This document shows, one piece after another, positions 50,505 through 58,920 of a stretch of DNA of 64,000 bases; within the stretch, counting starts at the first letter, position 1, and each line of letters opens with the position of its first letter. Below the pieces are notes generated by a model. It was given only the letters and a program-made list of their open reading frames with translations, ran no database searches and was not told the DNA's origin. The DNA is taken from assembly GCF_002117485.1 (NCBI RefSeq), contig NZ_CP021030.1:2607001-2671000 (forward strand), read 5' to 3'. Both the position numbers and the translations under genes were made by a program. Origin of the DNA: Rhizobium sp. NXC14 (GTDB taxonomy: Bacteria > Pseudomonadota > Alphaproteobacteria > Rhizobiales > Rhizobiaceae).

Positions 50505-51454
50505 GCGCCGCCAATACAGCCCATTCGGTCGTCGAGCCGAGCCTCAACAGCAAGCGCATCGCCGGCACGATCGTCGTCCTCTATGCGCTGGTCACCCTCA
50601 TCCCGCTCGTCTGGATCTTCCTGACCAGCATCAAATCGCCGCCGGATTCGATCAGCTATCCCCCGAAGATCGTCTTCACGCCGTCGCTCGAGGGCTATTG
50701 CAATCTCTTCACCACGCGCACCCGGCAGACGCCCGATTATATCGCCTCGCTGCCGGCGCCGGTCGGCACCTGCGATGAGGTGACGCGCAAGCGCAACATG
50801 GTGATCGCAGGCCCGTCAAACTTCCTGCCGCGCTTCGTCAACTCGCTTGTCATCGCCTTCGGCTCCACCTTCCTGGCAGTCTTCCTCGGGACGCTCGCCG
50901 CCTACGGCTTCTCCCGCTTCAGGGTGCCGCTCGCCGACGACCTGCTGTTCTTCATCCTGTCGACGCGCATGATGCCGCCGATCGCCGTCGCCATCCCGAT
51001 CTACCTGATGTATCGCGAGCTCGGCCTGTCGGACACGGCGCTCGGCATGATCCTGCTCTATACCGCCGTCAACGTCTCGCTCGCCGTCTGGCTGCTCAAG
51101 GGCTTCATCGACGAGATCCCGCGCGAATACGAGGAGGCGGCGATGATCGACGGCTATACGAGGCTGCAAGCCTTCCGCAAGGTCGTGCTGCCGCAGGCGA
51201 CCACCGGCATTGCCGCGACTGCGATCTTCTGCCTGATCTTCGCCTGGAACGAATATGCCTTCGCCGCCCTTCTCACCTCGGGCGAGGCCCAGACCGCGCC
51301 GCCTTTCATCCCGACGATCATCGGCGAAGGCGGGCAGGACTGGCCGGCGGTCGCCGCCGGCACGACGATCTTCCTGATCCCGATCCTCGTCTTCACTATT
51401 CTCCTGCGCAAGCAGCTGCTGCGCGGCATCACCTTCGGAGCCGTCCGCAAATGA
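50501..51454 (+). CDS. ABC transporter permease 2 (MalG type)
   Basis: A 317-residue MalG-like permease. EAA loop: REYEEAAMIDGYTRLQAFRKVVLPQATTGIA. After the first segment it carries an unusually long periplasmic loop with two cysteines (EGYCNLFTTRTRQ and PAPVGTCDEVTRK) that may form a disulfide or help contact the receptor. Coupled by overlaps with permease 1 and the small membrane protein. Confidence 0.92.
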   Translation: MSAANTAHSVVEPSLNSKRIAGTIVVLYALVTLIPLVWIFLTSIKSPPDSISYPPKIVFTPSLEGYCNLFTTRTRQTPDYIASLPAPVGTCDEVTRKRNMVIAGPSNFLPRFVNSLVIAFGSTFLAVFLGTLAAYGFSRFRVPLADDLLFFILSTRMMPPIAVAIPIYLMYRELGLSDTALGMILLYTAVNVSLAVWLLKGFIDEIPREYEEAAMIDGYTRLQAFRKVVLPQATTGIAATAIFCLIFAWNEYAFAALLTSGEAQTAPPFIPTIIGEGGQDWPAVAAGTTIFLIPILVFTILLRKQLLRGITFGAVRK

Positions 51455-51669
51455 GCCACCTGATCGAGACACGCACCCGCACCCCTGCCCGCCCGAAACG
51501 GCCATTCTTGCTGCGCCGCGGTCCGATGGAGAATATCGCCACCGTGCTGATCGGGCTCGGCTTCCTCATGCTGTTCCAGCCCTTCCTGCTGGTGCTCTAC
51601 ACCTATTCGCTGGTGACCCTGCTGATCGGCACCGTCATGTTCATCATCGTCTCGAAATTCCCGGAGTAA
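51451..51669 (+). CDS. Small two-segment membrane protein of the ABC operon
   Basis: A 72-residue protein with a basic N-terminus (RTRTPARPKRPFLLRRG) and two hydrophobic segments (NIATVLIGLGFLMLFQPFLL and YTYSLVTLLIGTVMFIIVSK). The ATGA overlap with permease 2 and the short gap before ATPase 1 suggest that it is made with the transporter. Rhizobial glycerol ABC operons (glpSTPQUV) also contain a small membrane protein, GlpU. It may be an accessory subunit; function unknown. Confidence 0.75.
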   Translation: MSHLIETRTRTPARPKRPFLLRRGPMENIATVLIGLGFLMLFQPFLLVLYTYSLVTLLIGTVMFIIVSKFPE

Positions 51670-51672
51670 ACC

Positions 51673-52770
51673 ATGGCGGACATCCGGATCGAAAATCTCC
51701 GCAAGGAATTCGGCAACTTCGTCGCCGTTGAGAATTCGACCTTCAGCGTCCATGACGGCGAGTTCCTGGCGCTGCTCGGGCCTTCCGGCTGCGGCAAGAC
51801 GACGACGCTTCGCATGATCGCCGGCCTCGAGTTGCCCTCGAGCGGCAAGATTCATCTCGACGGCGAGGATGTCACCTTCAACCGCGCCAGTGCCCGCGAC
51901 ATCGCCTTCGTGTTCCAGCTCTTTGCGCTCTACCCGCATATGAATGTGCGCAAAAACATCGGCTTCCCGCTGCTGTCGCAGGGCATGCCCAAGGCCGAGA
52001 TCCGTCAGCGCGTCGAAGAGACCGCCCGCCTGCTGCAGATCGACCATATTCTCGACCGCTCGGTCTCTGGCCTTGCCGGCGGCGACCGGCAGCGCGTGGC
52101 GCTCGGCCGCGCCATCGTCCGCCGCCCGAAATGCTTCCTGATGGATGAGCCGCTCGGCACGCTTGATGCCGAGTTCCGCGAGATCATGGTCCACGAGCTT
52201 CGCGAGCTGCACAACCGCATCCATGCCACCACGGTCTACGTTACCCACGACCAACACGAGGCGATGGCGATGGCCGACAAGATCGCCGTGATGAACCACG
52301 GCGTCATCGAGCAGTTCGGCACGCCGCAAGAGATCTATGCCAAGCCGGCGACCATGTATGTCGCCGACTTCATCGGCTCACCGCCGATGAACTTCATGCG
52401 CTTCACCTCCGGCCTGAAGAGCGGCGACACATCCATCCTGCTCGACGGCGTCAATGTCGCCGTTCCCGAGATTCATCAGGACATGGCAGAAAGCGAACTG
52501 GCGCTCGGTGTCAGGCCCGAGCATATCCGCTTCAGCGACGCCTCGCCCCTTCGCGGCGCCGTCTATGGCAGCGAATATCTCGGCACCAACCAGGTTGTTG
52601 CCGTGGAAACCCCGGGCGGTCTGATCAAGGCCCGCGTTCCCGCCAGTCGCAGTTTCCGGATCGGCGAGACCGTCGGCCTCGAATTCAATCCGGCGAACCT
52701 CGCGCTCTTCGACTGCGTCTCGGGCCGCGCGGTGCCATCCCAGCTCTATAAGGAGACCCGGCATGGCTGA
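51673..52770 (+). CDS. ABC transporter ATPase 1, non-canonical signature
   Basis: A 365-residue UgpC/MalK-type ATPase. Walker A is GPSGCGKTTTLRMIAGLE, the Q-loop and Walker B are CFLMDEPLGTLD, and the switch His is in VYVTHDQHEAMAM. The signature LSGGQ is replaced by LAGGDRQRVALGRA, and the D-loop reads LGTLDAEFR rather than LSNLDAKLR. A C-terminal MalK-like regulatory region (about residues 240-365) follows. It forms a heterodimer with the second ATPase, whose gene overlaps its last eight bases. Confidence 0.92.
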   Translation: MADIRIENLRKEFGNFVAVENSTFSVHDGEFLALLGPSGCGKTTTLRMIAGLELPSSGKIHLDGEDVTFNRASARDIAFVFQLFALYPHMNVRKNIGFPLLSQGMPKAEIRQRVEETARLLQIDHILDRSVSGLAGGDRQRVALGRAIVRRPKCFLMDEPLGTLDAEFREIMVHELRELHNRIHATTVYVTHDQHEAMAMADKIAVMNHGVIEQFGTPQEIYAKPATMYVADFIGSPPMNFMRFTSGLKSGDTSILLDGVNVAVPEIHQDMAESELALGVRPEHIRFSDASPLRGAVYGSEYLGTNQVVAVETPGGLIKARVPASRSFRIGETVGLEFNPANLALFDCVSGRAVPSQLYKETRHG

Positions 52771-53791
52771 TGTCGTCCTCAGAAATCTCAGCAAGCGCTT
52801 CGGCGACACCCAGGCTCTTGATGGGCTCGATCTTTTTATCCGCGACGGCGAGTTCGTCGTGCTGCTCGGTCCCACAGGCGCCGGCAAGACCACGACGCTC
52901 AGGCTGATCGCCGGCCTCGAAAGGCCCGACAGCGGCCGCATCGAGATCGGCGGCCGCAATGTCGCGGCCGAAGCGCCGGCCGGGCGCGACGTCGCCTTCG
53001 TCTTCCAGCAATATTCGCTCTACCCGCACATGACGGTTTACGAGAACCTCGCCTTCCCGCTGAAGGCGCCGGTGCGCAAGCTGAGTGCGGAGGAGATCGA
53101 CCGGCGCGTGCGCGAGGTTGCGCGCATGGTCCGCATCGACCACAAGCTCGAAAACCGCTCGACCAGGCTCTCCGGCGGCGAGATGCAGCGCGTCGCGATT
53201 GGCCGAGCGCTGGTGCGCCGGCCGGCGATCTATCTGATGGACGAACCGCTGTCCTCGCTCGACGCCAAGCTGCGCGCCGAACTGCGCCTGGAGCTGAAGC
53301 GCATCCAGAAGGAGCTCGGTTCGACGCTGCTCTATGTCACCCACGACCAGGTGGAAGCCATGACCATGGCCGATCGCATCGGCATCGTCGCCGAGGGCCG
53401 GCTGATGCAGGTGGGAACGCCGCGCGAAATCTATGGCAATCCCGCCAACCTGCATGTCGCCGCCCGCCTCGGCCAGCCGCACATCAACCTTCTGCCGGCG
53501 GATCTGCTGCCGGGCGGCCGTCCGCCATTCGGCACAAAAACCGTCGGCGCCCGCACCGAACATCTCGATATCGTCGTCGGCAAGGATGCCAATGCCGAGG
53601 TCGACTGGATCGAGCATCTCGGCGACCAGAACCATCTCCATATCCGGGTGGCCGATCCCAAGCAGCCTGCGCGGGATCACAAACTCGTCACACTCGCGGA
53701 TCCATATCTGGCGATCGCGCCGGGCGACCGCATCAGCCTGACGCTGCGCGATCCGCTTTATTTCGATGCGGCTGGACAGCGCCTGTCGTGA
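52763..53791 (+). CDS. ABC transporter ATPase 2, canonical
   Basis: A 342-residue UgpC-type ATPase. Walker A GPTGAGKTTTLRLIAGLE, canonical signature LSGGEMQRVAIGRALVRRPA, Walker B IYLMDEPLSSLDAKLRAELR, switch His in YVTHDQVEAMTM. The C-terminal regulatory part ends in SLTLRDPLYFDAAGQRLS. Being canonical while its partner is not suggests asymmetric ATP sites. The gene overlaps ATPase 1 by eight bases and precedes the kinase genes by about 50 bases. Confidence 0.93.
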   Translation: MADVVLRNLSKRFGDTQALDGLDLFIRDGEFVVLLGPTGAGKTTTLRLIAGLERPDSGRIEIGGRNVAAEAPAGRDVAFVFQQYSLYPHMTVYENLAFPLKAPVRKLSAEEIDRRVREVARMVRIDHKLENRSTRLSGGEMQRVAIGRALVRRPAIYLMDEPLSSLDAKLRAELRLELKRIQKELGSTLLYVTHDQVEAMTMADRIGIVAEGRLMQVGTPREIYGNPANLHVAARLGQPHINLLPADLLPGGRPPFGTKTVGARTEHLDIVVGKDANAEVDWIEHLGDQNHLHIRVADPKQPARDHKLVTLADPYLAIAPGDRISLTLRDPLYFDAAGQRLS

Positions 53792-53843
53792 CCGGCAAAC
53801 AAAATGATGATGGCATGAAAAACAAACGGACGGGTCTCAACCG

Positions 53844-55484
53844 ATGAAACACTTCTTCAACCGCAGGGAAACGATCGTCACCGAAGCTCTGGACGGCCTG
53901 CTTCTGACGACGAGCAGCGGCCGTCTCGCCCGTCTCGACAGCTTTCCCGACATCAAGGTGATCCTGCGTGCGGACTGGGACAAGTCAGAGGTCGCAATCA
54001 TCTCGGGCGGCGGCGCCGGCCATGAACCCTCCCATGCCGGCTTCGTCGGTAAGGGCATGCTGACGGCGGCCGTCTCCGGGGAGATCTTCGCCTCGCCGAG
54101 CGTCGATGCGGTGCTGACGGCGATCCGCGCCGTGACCGGCCCGAAAGGCGCCCTGCTGATCGTCAAGAACTATACCGGCGACCGCCTGAATTTCGGCCTT
54201 GCCGCCGAAAAGGCGCGCGCCGAGGGCTTCGACGTCGAAATGGTTATCGTCGCCGACGACATCGCCATCCCCGGCATCAACCAGCCGCGCGGCGTCGCCG
54301 GCACACTGTTCGTCCACAAGATCGCGGGCTATCACGCCGAAAGAGGCGAGGAGCTGAAGACGGTCGCGGCCCACGCCTCGGCTGCTGCCGGCGATATCGT
54401 CTCGCTCGGCATGTCGCTCTCGACCTGCAGCGTGCCCGGCCAGGCGCATGAGGATCGCCTCGGCGCTGAAGAAGGCGAACTCGGCCTCGGCATCCATGGC
54501 GAACCCGGCGCCGAGCGCATCGCGCTGCAGCCGGTCGCCGATATTGTCGCCACCATGGCGGCGCGCCTGACCCCGGCTTTGCGCGAAGGGGCAGACCACG
54601 CCCTCCTCCTCAACAATCTCGGCGCCGTGCCGCCGCTCGAAATGACCGTCATCGCCAAGACAGTGCTGTCCTCGCCGCTTGGCCGCCACATCAGGCTGAT
54701 CGTCGGCCCGGCGCCGATGATGACCGCGCTCAACATGAACGGCTTCTCGCTGTCGCTGATCCGGCTGGATGCCGTGCGCGAAGCGGCGCTGACGGCAGTG
54801 GTCGAGCCGCATGCCTGGATGCCGGCCGTCAAACGCCACGAGATCAGGGTTATCGCCGCGCCGAGAACGGCGAGCCACTTGAACGGCGCAGCCACACCAG
54901 GGGAGAACAGCCGCTACCGGCGCCTGATCACGGCACTCTGCGAGCACCTGATCGAACAGGAAAACGAGCTCAACCGGCTGGACGGCCGCGTCGGCGACGG
55001 CGATACCGGCTCGACGGTGGCGACAGGCGCGCGCAGCGTGCTTGCCCGCCTCGACACGCTGCCGCTCGATAAGCCGGCGGCAACGCTTGCCTCGCTCGGC
55101 GACATCCTCGGCACCAGCATGGGCGGATCGAGCGGCGTGCTGCTGTCGATCTTCTTCACCGCCGCGGCAAAGGCGATGGCCGATAGAGCGGATATATCAG
55201 CAGCGCTTCTTGCCGGGCTCGACAGGATGACGTTCTATGGAGGAGCAGGAGTCGGCGACCGGACGATGGTCGATGCACTCTCGCCTGCCCTGCAGGCGCT
55301 CGCGTCAGGCGATATCGCTGCCGCGGCAAGGGCAGCGGCATCAGGCGCGGAGTCGACGAAGACGATGACGAAGGCGAGAGCCGGACGCGCCTCCTATGTC
55401 GGCGAAAGGGATCTCGCGGGTGTCGCCGATCCCGGCGCGGTCGCGGTCGCCGGCGCGTTCGGCGTGGCGGCAAGCCTCGCCTGA
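53844..55484 (+). CDS. Fused ATP-type dihydroxyacetone kinase (DhaK-DhaL)
   Basis: A 546-residue two-domain kinase. The DhaK part (residues 1 to about 330) has the active-site residues His60 (SGGGAGHEPSHAG) and His218 (GLGIHGEPGAE), the latter forming the hemiaminal with dihydroxyacetone. The DhaL part (about 355-546) has the Asp-rich ATP site (DGRVGDGDTGSTV) and MGGSSGVLLSIFF. This fused arrangement is typical of ATP-using kinases of Citrobacter type. It would yield dihydroxyacetone phosphate from substrate brought in by the ABC transporter. Confidence 0.92.
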   Translation: MKHFFNRRETIVTEALDGLLLTTSSGRLARLDSFPDIKVILRADWDKSEVAIISGGGAGHEPSHAGFVGKGMLTAAVSGEIFASPSVDAVLTAIRAVTGPKGALLIVKNYTGDRLNFGLAAEKARAEGFDVEMVIVADDIAIPGINQPRGVAGTLFVHKIAGYHAERGEELKTVAAHASAAAGDIVSLGMSLSTCSVPGQAHEDRLGAEEGELGLGIHGEPGAERIALQPVADIVATMAARLTPALREGADHALLLNNLGAVPPLEMTVIAKTVLSSPLGRHIRLIVGPAPMMTALNMNGFSLSLIRLDAVREAALTAVVEPHAWMPAVKRHEIRVIAAPRTASHLNGAATPGENSRYRRLITALCEHLIEQENELNRLDGRVGDGDTGSTVATGARSVLARLDTLPLDKPAATLASLGDILGTSMGGSSGVLLSIFFTAAAKAMADRADISAALLAGLDRMTFYGGAGVGDRTMVDALSPALQALASGDIAAAARAAASGAESTKTMTKARAGRASYVGERDLAGVADPGAVAVAGAFGVAASLA

Positions 55485-55534
55485 CCGGGTAAAGTTTGAA
55501 AGCCCGCGGGAGACGGGCGTCAGGGAGGAAGGCA

Positions 55535-56152
55535 GTGCAGGCGGAACCGGTGCTTGTGGCAGAACTGATCGAAGTGTGCCGCGCGACGATCGCGGAAAAC
55601 GCCGATCACCTCTGCGCACTCGATCGCGCCATCGGCGATGGCGATCACGGAACCAATATGCGGCGTGGCTGCGAGGCGGTGAGCGCCGAGGGCGAAAGCC
55701 TGTCCAGCCTGCCCTTCCCCGACGCCGTCGAAAAGATCGGCCTGACGCTGGTGATGAATGTCGGCGGTGCGGCCGGCCCGCTCTACGGAACGCTGCTGAT
55801 CGAGATCGGCCGCGAGCTTCGTAAAAGCGAGGAGAAGGCCGATTTTTCCCTGGTGCTGAAACAGGCGATTGACGCGGTGGCAAAACGCGGGCGGTCGCAC
55901 GCCGGCGACAAGACGCTGCTCGACGTGCTCTATCCCGTCCATGCGGCGCTGGCCAAGCGGTCTCCACTCGGTGACGTCGCGCGCAAAGCCGAGCGCTCCG
56001 CCGACAGGACAGCCGCGATGAAAGCGATGCGCGGACGCGCCGCCTATCTCGGCGACCGCTCGATCGGCCATGTCGATCCCGGCGCGTCGAGCTGCGCGCT
56101 GCTGACAACGGCGATCTGCCGCTATCTCGGGGAGCGCCGCCCCGATGAATGA
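55535..56152 (+). CDS. dhaL: Stand-alone DhaL subunit of PTS-type dihydroxyacetone kinase
   Basis: A 205-residue DhaL protein with the ADP-binding Asp motif RAIGDGDHGTNMRRG, the conserved GAAGPLYGTLLIEIGREL and the end GHVDPGASSCALLTTAICRY. In PTS-type kinases DhaL holds ADP as a cofactor that is rephosphorylated by DhaM. The start is GTG at 55535, with GGGAGGAAG directly upstream. It pairs with the stand-alone DhaK at 58921. Confidence 0.9.
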   Translation: MQAEPVLVAELIEVCRATIAENADHLCALDRAIGDGDHGTNMRRGCEAVSAEGESLSSLPFPDAVEKIGLTLVMNVGGAAGPLYGTLLIEIGRELRKSEEKADFSLVLKQAIDAVAKRGRSHAGDKTLLDVLYPVHAALAKRSPLGDVARKAERSADRTAAMKAMRGRAAYLGDRSIGHVDPGASSCALLTTAICRYLGERRPDE

Positions 56153-56162
56153 AAGGACCGAG

Positions 56163-56561
56163 ATGAATGGAAAGACAGCAAATGTGGGCATCGTGATCGT
56201 CTCCCACTCGCCACTGGTGGCAAGGGGCATCGCCGACATGGTGCGGCAGATGGTCGGCGATTGCGTGCCGCTTGCCTGGTCGGGCGGCAACGTCCATGGC
56301 GATCTCGGCACCGATGCCGGCGGCATCCTGAAGGCGATCGAGGCCGCCTGGTCAGATGCCGGCGTCGCCGTCTTCGTGGATCTCGGCGGCGCCGAGACCA
56401 ACAGTGAGATGGCGATCGAAATGCTCGGCCTTCCCCGTTCGGCGCTCGTCTCCATCTGCAACGCCCCGCTCGTCGAAGGCGCGGTCATCGCCGCCGCCGA
56501 AGCCTCAGGGGGCGCGTCGCTTGCCAAGGTCGTCGCCACGGCAGAGGAACTGTCGCCCTGA
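56163..56561 (+). CDS. dhaM: DhaM, EIIA-type phosphocarrier subunit
   Basis: A 132-residue protein of the mannose-type EIIA fold. The phosphorylated His15 lies in VGIVIVSHSPLVARGIAD. Unlike E. coli DhaM it has no fused HPr or EI domains; these are separate genes just downstream. It should pass phosphate from HPr to DhaL-ADP. The ATG at 56163 is preferred to one at 56145 because AAAGGACC precedes it. Confidence 0.9.
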   Translation: MNGKTANVGIVIVSHSPLVARGIADMVRQMVGDCVPLAWSGGNVHGDLGTDAGGILKAIEAAWSDAGVAVFVDLGGAETNSEMAIEMLGLPRSALVSICNAPLVEGAVIAAAEASGGASLAKVVATAEELSP

Positions 56562-56905
56562 TGCCGAACCGATTGCGTGGTGAAAAACAGGAGCCCGATC
56601 AATTGCACCTGAACTGCCAGATAGAGGTGGAAGTCAAGCACGGCGTCGGGCTGCATGCCCGCCCCTCCGTCACCTTCACGCGCCTTGCCAAATCTTTCCC
56701 CTGCTCGATCGAGGTCGCCGTCAACGGCAGTGACGTCTGGCTGAACGGCAAGAGCATCATCAAGATTATGGGCGCGAGGATCCGCAAAGGTTCGATCCTT
56801 AGAATACGCGCGGACGGCATTCTCGCCGAAGAGGCGATCCGTGCCCTAAAGGACCTCATCGAGCGCAACTTCGATGAGGATAAGAAACATGGCAGAACCG
56901 CTTAG
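56561..56905 (+). CDS. HPr phosphocarrier of the DHA system
   Basis: A 114-residue HPr-fold protein. The phosphorylated His32 is in KHGVGLHARPSVTF. The regulatory Ser46 region is NGKSIIKIMGARIRKGS, with the usual KSIxxIM pattern. The N-terminus is about 15 residues longer than in normal HPr, so a later start (for example near LHLNCQIEVEVK) is possible. Its end overlaps the enzyme I gene by 17 bases. It should carry phosphate from enzyme I to DhaM. Confidence 0.88.
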   Translation: MPNRLRGEKQEPDQLHLNCQIEVEVKHGVGLHARPSVTFTRLAKSFPCSIEVAVNGSDVWLNGKSIIKIMGARIRKGSILRIRADGILAEEAIRALKDLIERNFDEDKKHGRTA

Positions 56906-58454
56906 GCTGAAAGCAAAGAGCGCATCCCCGGGAATCGCATTCGGCCCTGCCTTTCTCGCGGAAGAGCCGAGGGCTGCTTCCGCGCCCGAGACTGCCGGCG
57001 GCTATGGCGCGCTTGAAAAGGCGATCGATATCTCGATCGGCGAACTCGAGCGCCTCGCCGAGGGCGCCGATGCAGAAAGCCGCGATATCATTGATTTCCA
57101 GATCGAGGTGCTGCGCGATCCGACCATCCCGGAAGCAACGAGCGCGCGCATGCAAGCCGACGAGAATGTCGTCTTCGCCTGGGTCGCCACGCTCGACGCC
57201 TATATCGGCGAACTCGAAACGGCCGACGAGGAACAGATGCGAGCGCGCGCCATCGACATTCTCGACATCAAGAACCGCGTGCTCGGGGCGCTTGCCGGCA
57301 CCCCGGTCGCCGATTTCCCGCCCGGCTCGGTCTTCGTCGGCAAGGATATGGAGCCGAGCCGCTTCCTCGCCCATGACTGGTCGAAGGGCGGTGGTATTGC
57401 GTTGTTTGCAGGCAGCGCCGCAGGCCACGTCGCTTTGCTCGCCCGGGCAAAATCAGTGCCGATGGTGGTCGGCACAGGCCGTTTTTCAGTCGCGGACCGC
57501 GATCCTGTGGGCGTCGATGGCGACGCCGGCGTCGTCATTCTCAAGGCGGGTGGCATGCTGATCCCGCCGCTCGCGCCAGCCGGCGACACCAAGACCGAAA
57601 GCCGCGAACTGCACACGGCGGACGGCGTACCGATCCTCGTCTCCATTAATATCAACGACCCCGCCGAGATCGACGCGCTCGATCCGGCAACGGCGGGCGT
57701 TGGCCTGATGCGCTCGGAATTTTCAGTCACCTCGATCGCCGATGCCGCCAATGAGGAACGCCAGCTGGCGATCTATCGCCGCGTGCTGGAACAGGCGGGC
57801 GAAAAGCCGGTAATCATAAGAATGCTGGATATAGGCGGAGACAAGCCGCTTGCCGGCCTCGAAGACCTGCCGGCTCTCGAGCCGGGCCTGCGCGGCATCC
57901 GGCTGCTGCTTGCCCGGCCGGAAATCGCCCGCGTCCAGGCCCGCGCCCTGCTGCGCGCTGCCGTCTTCGGCAAGCTTTCGGTGATGTTGCCGATGGTGAC
58001 CTTTCCCGATGAGATCGCCAGGATGCGCGAACTGTTCCGCGAGGAAGCCGAAAAGCTCGGCCGCCGCGCCCTACCGCACCGGATGCCGCCGATCGGCATG
58101 ATGGTGGAGGTGCCATCGGCCGCATTTATGCTCGACACTTTCAGATCGGCCGCCTTCTTCTCCTTCGGCACAAACGACCTCACGCAATACCTCGTCGCCT
58201 CCGCCCGCGACGGCAACGAGGCCGATGCCGGCAAGGCAGCACCCGCCGTACTCCGGCTGATCGAGCTGGCGGTAAGACTTGCCGGTGGCAAGCCCGTCAG
58301 CATCTGCGGCGACATGGCCGGCGATCCCCGCTATCTCCCGGGGCTGCTTGCCGCCGGCCTCCGGAATTTTTCCGTGGCGCCGGCCCGCCGTCCCGCGATA
58401 AGATCGGCGATAACAGGCCTCAACGCCGATGGCACAAGGGCAGCCGGAGAGTAG
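56889..58454 (+). CDS. Phosphoenolpyruvate-protein phosphotransferase (enzyme I) of the DHA system
   Basis: A 521-residue enzyme I, shorter than the usual ~575. The N-terminal part has ASPGIAFGPAF, and the phosphohistidine is His180 in GSAAGHVALLARA. The C-terminal PEP-binding barrel has GLMRSEF, VPIGMMVEVPSAAF-type sequence (IGMMVEVPSAAFML), the FSFGTNDLTQYLVA motif and the catalytic Cys in VSICGDMAG. It phosphorylates HPr at the expense of PEP. The ATG at 56889 has GAGGATAAG upstream. Confidence 0.93.
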   Translation: MAEPLRLKAKSASPGIAFGPAFLAEEPRAASAPETAGGYGALEKAIDISIGELERLAEGADAESRDIIDFQIEVLRDPTIPEATSARMQADENVVFAWVATLDAYIGELETADEEQMRARAIDILDIKNRVLGALAGTPVADFPPGSVFVGKDMEPSRFLAHDWSKGGGIALFAGSAAGHVALLARAKSVPMVVGTGRFSVADRDPVGVDGDAGVVILKAGGMLIPPLAPAGDTKTESRELHTADGVPILVSININDPAEIDALDPATAGVGLMRSEFSVTSIADAANEERQLAIYRRVLEQAGEKPVIIRMLDIGGDKPLAGLEDLPALEPGLRGIRLLLARPEIARVQARALLRAAVFGKLSVMLPMVTFPDEIARMRELFREEAEKLGRRALPHRMPPIGMMVEVPSAAFMLDTFRSAAFFSFGTNDLTQYLVASARDGNEADAGKAAPAVLRLIELAVRLAGGKPVSICGDMAGDPRYLPGLLAAGLRNFSVAPARRPAIRSAITGLNADGTRAAGE

Positions 58455-58455
58455 G

Positions 58456-58869
58456 ATGGCGCGCGAAGACACCGAAGACGCCATAATCGCCTACAAGTCC
58501 ATTCTGGCGCAGATCATCGACAATAGGCCGTCCGGCACGCGCCAGCGTCTGGCCACGGCGCTCGGCAAGCACCGCAGCTTCGTCACGCAGATCACCAGCC
58601 CGACTTATGCGACACCGCTGCCGGCACGCCATCTCGCGACAATCGTGCGCGTCTGCCACTTCAGCGCCGCCGAAGAAGAACGCTTTCTCGAAGCCTATCA
58701 GGCCGCCCATCCCGGCAAGCTCCCGGATCTCGGCCATTCCGAGAAATTGCGGCACTTGTCGCTGATGGTGCCCGACTTCGGCGACGACAGGAAAAACCGC
58801 CTCCTGGAAGAGGCGATCTCCGATCTGGTGCAGAAGATCGTCGCGATATCAGGGGCGAGCGAGCAGTGA
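58456..58869 (+). CDS. Helix-turn-helix regulator of the DHA operon
   Basis: A 137-residue protein. The central part looks like a helix-turn-helix (RQRLATALGKHRSFVTQITS), followed by CHFSAAEEERFLEAYQAAHPG and a C-terminal helix (LLEEAISDLVQKIVAIS). It is embedded between enzyme I and the second DhaK gene. It may repress or activate the operon, possibly sensing its phosphorylation state or substrate. No close family recognised. GGAGAG lies upstream of the ATG. Confidence 0.7.
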   Translation: MAREDTEDAIIAYKSILAQIIDNRPSGTRQRLATALGKHRSFVTQITSPTYATPLPARHLATIVRVCHFSAAEEERFLEAYQAAHPGKLPDLGHSEKLRHLSLMVPDFGDDRKNRLLEEAISDLVQKIVAISGASEQ

Positions 58870-58920
58870 AGAGTGAGAGAACTGACGTAGCGTAATGTTT
58901 TTGGCCTTGGGAGGGGCTTG

